Source: CAYOEZ01 sp964402955
GTDB taxonomy: Bacteria > Chloroflexota > DTOL01 > DAOUCN01
DNA length: 9,023 nt
Assembly (NCBI GenBank): GCA_964402955.1
Contig: CAYOEZ010000201.1
Span: 1-9,023, forward strand
Direction of reading: 5' to 3'
Shown: positions 5,718 through 9,023 of the stretch, piece after piece
Layout: every line of letters starts with the position of its first letter
Position numbering within the stretch: the stretch's first letter is position 1
The notes under the pieces: generated by a model
The model's input: the letters and a program-made list of their open reading frames with translations, nothing else
The model's database searches: none
Told to the model about the DNA's origin: nothing
Position numbers and translations under genes: made by a program

Positions 5718-7247
5718 GGGCAGCAGAGAGCGAGCGATGGCGGGCAGATCAGCGAACGGGACGTGCTGCTCAGTGCGCGTGGACATAGTACGCACGACGG
5801 CGCTATGCGTGGCGCGCTCTTGCGAACCAACGATGATCACCGTTGGGACTCCACTGCGGTTGGCGTACTGCAAATTGCCTTTGACGCCGCGCCTGCGCAC
5901 ATCCATTTCGACGCGCAACCCGCCGGCGCGCAAGACGGTGGCAACGTCGACGGCATAGGCATAGTCGTCAGGCTCAACGGGGACGAGCAATATCTGGGCC
6001 ATGTCGTTGGCTACCGGCGCGTGCGCTTCGGCTTCGAGCGCCATCAGCACGCGCTCCAGCCCGTAGGCAAACCCGATCGCCGGCGTATCGAGATTGCCGC
6101 CCAGCGTCGTAACCAGGTCGTCGTAGCGGCCGCCGCCGCACAATTGTCGCTCGCCAATGGCGCCCTCGTGGTAGATCTCGAAGAGGAGGCCGGTGTAATA
6201 CCGCAAGCCTCGGCTCAGCGCAAAGTCCAGGCTGATGCGTTCCCACGGCACGTGGTAAGCGTCGAGCGCGGCCAGCGATTCTCGCAACTGGACGAGCGGA
6301 GTTTCGGCAACGCCATGCTGGCTCAGTAGCGCGTGCGCCGCCGCCAGCGCCGTGTCGGGCGTGCCTTTGATTTGTCCCAACTCTTCCATGAGCGTGAGCG
6401 CTTGTTCAACCTGAGGCCGCTGGCGGGTGCGGGCGAATTTCGCCAGGACGCGGTCCACGATTTCCTCGCTGTTGCGGCTGCCGTCCAACCCAACGTTCAT
6501 GGCGCTCAGCAACTCCAGCACCGCGCCACGCGCTCTTTCTTCGCCAAGGCTCTGCACGATGGCGGCCAGCGCCATGCTTTCCGTATCGCCTTCATCCGGA
6601 TTACTCTCGGCTGCCCAGGCCGGGAAAAGCTCGGCAAGGCGCGCCAGGATGGGGCCGCGGCCCTGCTCAGCGAGGGTTTCCATGGTTGCGGCCAGCGTCG
6701 CCGCCAGTCGCTCATCCAGGTCGAGACTGCGCAGCAGCGCCAACAGGACGCCGACGTGGCCGATGACCAGGCGGTAGTTGTGGACGCCAAGCATGTCAAG
6801 CCCGTTCATGGCCAGCGCGATCGTTTCTGCCTCCGCGGCCGCGCCCGCTGCGCCGGCCAATTCGAGGCCAACCTGGGTGAACTGGCGGTAGCGGCTGCGC
6901 TGCGTCGCTTCGTAGCGAAAAACTGGCCCGCTATAGGAGAGACGAACGGGGAGCGGGTTGGCTTGCAGGTGCTCGATGTAGGCGCGCACGACCGAGGCGG
7001 TGAGTTCTGGGCGCAGGCTCAATTTGCGGTTCTGGTAGACAAAAGAATAGAGGCGCACCAGTGTGTCTTCACCCGACTTGCGCAGATAGAGGTCGGTGTG
7101 CTCGATGAGGGGAACGGCAATCTGGCGATAGCCATATGTCGCGAAAAAGTGTAACAGGCTGCTTTCGACCGCTCGTTGCTGCGCCGCGGCAGGCGGCAGG
7201 ACGTCGTTCGTCCCCTTTACACGTTCAAGTCGGGTGGAGCGTGCCAT
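5709..7247 (-). CDS. hisS: Histidyl-tRNA synthetase family protein (probable HisS)
   Basis: A class II synthetase fold that would charge tRNA-His with histidine. Visible are motif 2 (LRPELTAS at 78-85; GPVFRYE...RYRQFTQVGLE at 107-129), the histidine-specific RGLRYYTG loop (346-353), GGGRYDDL (371-378), motif 3 (AIGFAYGLERVL, 390-401) and a C-terminal anticodon-binding domain (about 417-505). Residues equivalent to E. coli E83, R113, Q127, E131, R259, Y264 and Y265 appear kept (E81, R111, Q125, E129, R346, Y350, Y351), arguing for a working enzyme. HisZ, the related regulator of short HisG, usually lacks the anticodon domain, and the HisG here is the long form. Oddities: the usual GLDYY is GLRYY, and the region between motif 2 and that loop is about 85 residues longer than in E. 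coli (total 512 versus 424). The start at 7247 has GAAGGA 8 nt upstream. It lies 28 bp after the thioesterase gene. Confidence 0.85.
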   Translation of the reverse strand: MARSTRLERVKGTNDVLPPAAAQQRAVESSLLHFFATYGYRQIAVPLIEHTDLYLRKSGEDTLVRLYSFVYQNRKLSLRPELTASVVRAYIEHLQANPLPVRLSYSGPVFRYEATQRSRYRQFTQVGLELAGAAGAAAEAETIALAMNGLDMLGVHNYRLVIGHVGVLLALLRSLDLDERLAATLAATMETLAEQGRGPILARLAELFPAWAAESNPDEGDTESMALAAIVQSLGEERARGAVLELLSAMNVGLDGSRNSEEIVDRVLAKFARTRQRPQVEQALTLMEELGQIKGTPDTALAAAHALLSQHGVAETPLVQLRESLAALDAYHVPWERISLDFALSRGLRYYTGLLFEIYHEGAIGERQLCGGGRYDDLVTTLGGNLDTPAIGFAYGLERVLMALEAEAHAPVANDMAQILLVPVEPDDYAYAVDVATVLRAGGLRVEMDVRRRGVKGNLQYANRSGVPTVIIVGSQERATHSAVVRTMSTRTEQHVPFADLPAIARSLLPAP

Positions 7248-7275
7248 GGTGCATATCCTTCACAACGACTATTGC

Positions 7276-7785
7276 CTATGTATCAAGAAACGTTTCGGCG
7301 GATGAGCGCACGGCTTCATCCCTGCGCAGGCGAAACTCACGGCGCACCCGTGCGGCTGCCTGACGCCTCTTCTCGTCCTCTGTTTCGACAACCAGTTGCG
7401 GCACGGAGGTCGGACGTCCCGTCTCATCGAGCGCGACGTAGACGATGTATGCCGTCGAAATGTGTCGCACGGCGCCTGTGTACAGGCTCTCAGCATTGAC
7501 GCGTACGCCCACCTCGATCGATGTGTTGCCAACATCGTTGACCGACGCGCGAAAGGTCACCAGGTCGCCCACAAAGACAGGCGCCAGAAAGCTCATGCCG
7601 TCGATGTGTGCGGTGACGGTGCGCATGCGGCAGTGGCGTACGGCAGCCAGGCCGCCCGCCTCGTCCACGTGTTTCATGATCACGCCGCCGTGGATGTTGC
7701 CCATCGGGTTGGCATCCGCCGGCAGCATCAGAATGGCCAGCGTTACTTCAGAATCTTGCGCACGGCGCGGCGCTAGGTTGGACAT
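7276..7785 (-). CDS. Acyl-CoA thioesterase, hotdog fold (YciA/BFIT-like)
   Basis: A 169-residue cytoplasmic enzyme expected to split acyl-CoA into free acid and CoA. The sequence NPMGNIHGGVIMKHVDEAGG (26-45) is the family's active-site block, with the N-x-x-G-x-x-HGG turn and the acidic residue D41 on the hotdog helix; the strands HIDGMSFLAPVFVGDLVTFRA (60-80) follow as usual. The tail (about 136-169) is charged and probably helical. Acyl chain specificity cannot be read from the sequence. The start at 7785 is well supported: GAGGAGG (7792-7798) lies 6 nt upstream and a near-consensus promoter about 35 nt upstream. It is the first gene of the leftward unit, ahead of the HisRS-family gene, hisG and hisD; no functional link to histidine is evident. 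Confidence 0.92.
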   Translation of the reverse strand: MSNLAPRRAQDSEVTLAILMLPADANPMGNIHGGVIMKHVDEAGGLAAVRHCRMRTVTAHIDGMSFLAPVFVGDLVTFRASVNDVGNTSIEVGVRVNAESLYTGAVRHISTAYIVYVALDETGRPTSVPQLVVETEDEKRRQAAARVRREFRLRRDEAVRSSAETFLDT

Positions 7786-7808
7786 CGCTATCCTCCTCGC
7801 ATCAGTGC

Positions 7809-7818
7809 GGGCGCGCCC
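7809..7818. promoter_or_regulatory. 10-bp perfect palindrome just after the -10 box of the leftward promoter
   Basis: GGGCGCGCCC is self-complementary and lies directly next to the -10 box, covering the predicted transcription start (about 7812). A dimeric repressor bound there would block the leftward promoter, but a chance palindrome in G+C-rich DNA is quite possible. Confidence 0.25.
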
Positions 7819-7847
7819 ATGATACTACGCCGGGTGTTCGTTGTCAA
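7819..7847 (-). promoter_or_regulatory. Sigma70-type promoter for the leftward gene cluster
   Basis: On the minus strand a perfect -35 box TTGACA (7847-7842) is followed, after exactly 17 bp, by TATCAT (7824-7819). Transcription should begin near 7812, giving a leader of about 27 nt that contains the strong GAGGAGG ribosome site of the thioesterase gene. This is the only promoter of such quality seen upstream of the leftward genes. Confidence 0.8.
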
Positions 7848-7869
7848 ATAGATGGCGATGTGATATAAC
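7841..7869 (+). promoter_or_regulatory. Sigma70-type promoter for the GT39-like gene, probably leaderless
   Basis: TTGTCA (7841-7846), a 17-bp spacer, then TATAAC (7864-7869). The expected start of the transcript, about 7 nt after the -10 box, falls on 7876, the A of the ATG. No Shine-Dalgarno sequence precedes that ATG. The -35 box uses five of the same base pairs as the -35 box of the leftward promoter, so the two promoters are likely to compete. Confidence 0.7.
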
Positions 7870-7875
7870 TATGCC

Positions 7876-9023
7876 ATGAAGAGAACGTTCGCTGCGCGTC
7901 CGCTGCTGGCGTGGGCCGTCATAAGTGCGATCACGCTCCTTGCCTTTGCGTTGCGTGTGTACCATCTCGGCGGTCAGAGCCTGTGGTATGACGAGGGTTT
8001 CAGCGTCTACCTGGCTCAGATGAGCGTCGCCGCCATTACGGCGCGCACAGCGGCCGATATTCAGCCGCCTGTGTACTACTATCTCCTGCACGTCTGGATG
8101 TTGTTGTTCGGCCACAGCGAGGCGGCGGTGCGCCTCCTCTCCGTCATTTTCGGCGTGCTCACTATTCCACTTGTTTACCTCCTGTCTCGCCGTTTGCTTG
8201 ATCCTGCGCTGGGCTTGCTTGCTGCGCTATTGCTGGCGGTGTCGCCGTTCCACGTCTGGTACGCGCAAGAAGCGCGTATGTACACGTTGGTGACGATGCT
8301 GGGCGTGCTTTCGAGTTGGTTGTTGGTCGTGGTTTTGGATAGGAGCGCCGGGCACGATGCCCGGTGGAGCGGGGCAGGCTCTGCCCGGCCTACAGGGGTG
8401 GAGGGTGGGGGCGGCGGCCACGATGCCCGGCCTACAGGGCGGACAAACGGGCTGTGGGTGCTGTACGCTCTGACAAATGTGGCGGCGATTTACACACACT
8501 ACTATGCGTTCTTCCTCGTGGCGGCTCAGTCGCTGTATCTGGCGGTCTGGTGGTTGCGCAACGGCCGGCGGCGGCGCGCTCTGCTGGCCGGGTTGGCGGC
8601 GCAGGCTGCGACGGTCGTGGCCTTCTTGCCGTGGGCTGGTTTTGCCCTGAATCGGCTGGCGGTGGATGAGAGTTATTGGGAAGGCGCGTTGTCGCTCGAT
8701 TTTGTGCGCAAGACGCTGTTATCCTTTGCCAGCGGGCAGACTGTGTACGAGGCGCAGGCGCAGATCATTACCATTGGCTATCTCGCCCTGCTGGCTGTGG
8801 GGGCGGCAGCCTTGGTGCTACGCTCTGCGCCCGCTCCACGGCAGGGCGATTCAGCCATATCCCAGCCTTCTCCCTGCAAGGGAGAAGGGGCAGGCGCGGG
8901 GCGCTGGCAAGGCAAAACGGGGGCATGGCTCTTTCTGGTGCTCTATCTGGTTGTGCCATTTGTGCTGCTCTATGGTTTGTCAGCGTGGCGGCCGAAGTTC
9001 AATCCGCGCTATTTGATGCTGGC
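7876..9023 (+). CDS. GT39-like membrane glycosyltransferase (PMT/ArnT-type), C-terminus beyond window
   Basis: 382 codons are open to the right edge without a stop. The protein starts with a membrane helix (about 10-28) followed by LGGQSLWYDEGFS (31-43), whose Asp39-Glu40 pair matches the catalytic acid site in the first outer loop of GT-C enzymes of family 39. DIQPPVYYYLLHVWMLLFG (61-79), SPFHVWYAQEARMYTL (123-138), THYYAFF (207-213) and FNPRYLML (375-382) are also typical. It probably moves a sugar from a polyprenyl-phosphate carrier to an acceptor on the outer face of the membrane; donor and acceptor are unknown. Start 7876: an in-frame TGA at 7861-7863 rules out a longer form, and no ribosome site is visible. 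Two in-frame inserts from palindromic repeats (about residues 157-191 and 320-345) sit in loops between membrane segments and have a low-complexity Gly/Pro/Arg-rich composition unlike the rest. Confidence 0.85.
   Translation, partial: MKRTFAARPLLAWAVISAITLLAFALRVYHLGGQSLWYDEGFSVYLAQMSVAAITARTAADIQPPVYYYLLHVWMLLFGHSEAAVRLLSVIFGVLTIPLVYLLSRRLLDPALGLLAALLLAVSPFHVWYAQEARMYTLVTMLGVLSSWLLVVVLDRSAGHDARWSGAGSARPTGVEGGGGGHDARPTGRTNGLWVLYALTNVAAIYTHYYAFFLVAAQSLYLAVWWLRNGRRRRALLAGLAAQAATVVAFLPWAGFALNRLAVDESYWEGALSLDFVRKTLLSFASGQTVYEAQAQIITIGYLALLAVGAAALVLRSAPAPRQGDSAISQPSPCKGEGAGAGRWQGKTGAWLFLVLYLVVPFVLLYGLSAWRPKFNPRYLML
8348..8440. repeat. Cluster of hairpin repeats inserted in frame in the GT39-like gene
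   Basis: Three units are visible. The first is a hairpin CCGGGCA, loop CGA, TGCCCGG (8348-8364). The second is GGGCAG, loop GCT, CTGCCC (8372-8386). The third is a degraded copy around 8419-8430. GCCCGGCCTACAGGG occurs twice exactly (8383-8397 and 8425-8439), and CACGATGCCCGG occurs twice exactly (8353-8364 and 8419-8430). On the minus strand units 2 and 3 read GTAGGCC-GGGCA, the same design as the arms of the repeat between hisG and hisD (GTAGGTC-AGGCA-loop-TGCCT). The block encodes residues about 158-189 of the host protein without breaking the frame. Confidence 0.8.
8866..8888. repeat. Perfect 10-bp-arm palindrome inside the GT39-like gene
   Basis: CCTTCTCCCT (8866-8875), loop GCA, AGGGAGAAGG (8879-8888), followed by a GGCAGGCGCGGGG tail. 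It encodes PSPCKGEG, within a Pro/Gly-rich stretch between two membrane segments (about residues 320-345). From general experience this CTCCCT-GCA-AGGGAG type of palindrome recurs as an interspersed repeat in many bacterial genomes; this is not verified here. Confidence 0.75.

Noticed and set aside
6333..7154. 273-codon plus-strand ORF opposite the HisRS-family gene
   Set aside because: Shadow of the third-position G+C bias of the synthetase gene; no family resemblance.
5709..7247. HisZ (regulatory subunit of short HisG)
   Set aside because: The protein has an anticodon-binding domain and the catalytic residues, and the adjacent HisG is the long form that does not use HisZ.
8348..8440. CRISPR-like direct repeats
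   Set aside because: Repeats are few, hairpin-type, unequally spaced and inside a coding frame, with no spacers of constant length and no cas genes.

Overview
The window is G+C-rich, dense bacterial DNA. Gene content and style suggest a member of the Chloroflexota (Anaerolineae/Caldilineae-like) or a similar environmental lineage. This is inferred from the PTPS-related and GT39-type membrane proteins, the his gene arrangement and the abundant short palindromic repeats. No rRNA or tRNA gene is present to confirm it.

Layout: seven genes or gene remnants read leftward from a strong divergent promoter at about 7.8 kb, followed by a partial eighth gene that runs off the left edge. In transcription order (right to left) they are: an acyl-CoA thioesterase (7785-7276), a histidyl-tRNA synthetase family protein (7247-5709), hisG (5660-4650), hisD (4539-3253), a fused ABC-transporter remnant (3225-2941), a polytopic PTPS-related membrane protein (2944-1385), a PflX-like radical SAM protein (1323-340) and the start of an enolase-superfamily enzyme (262-1). 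Gaps are short (27-110 bp, with one 4-bp ATGA overlap), so this looks like one long transcription unit. To the right, a GT39-like membrane glycosyltransferase reads rightward from 7876 and leaves the window incomplete. It has no stop codon in the window.

How the genes work together: HisG and HisD catalyse the first and last steps of histidine biosynthesis, and the HisRS-family protein would use the product. The thioesterase, membrane protein, radical SAM protein and enolase-superfamily enzyme have no evident link to histidine.

Most unusual: (1) several kinds of short palindromic repeat lie in frame inside three coding regions (radical SAM, PTPS-related membrane protein, and twice in the GT39 protein), and a 25-bp nested inverted repeat of similar design lies between hisG and hisD. 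This resembles the in-frame palindromic elements known from Rickettsia. (2) An ABC transporter operon has collapsed into one small ORF that joins the ATPase N-terminus to the permease C-terminus. (3) Two divergent sigma70-type promoters share the same -35 bases, and one seems to start its transcript at the A of the ATG (leaderless). (4) Two degenerate arrays of a 7-bp unit sit at gene 3' ends. No CRISPR array, transposase, RNA gene or clear new defence system was seen.
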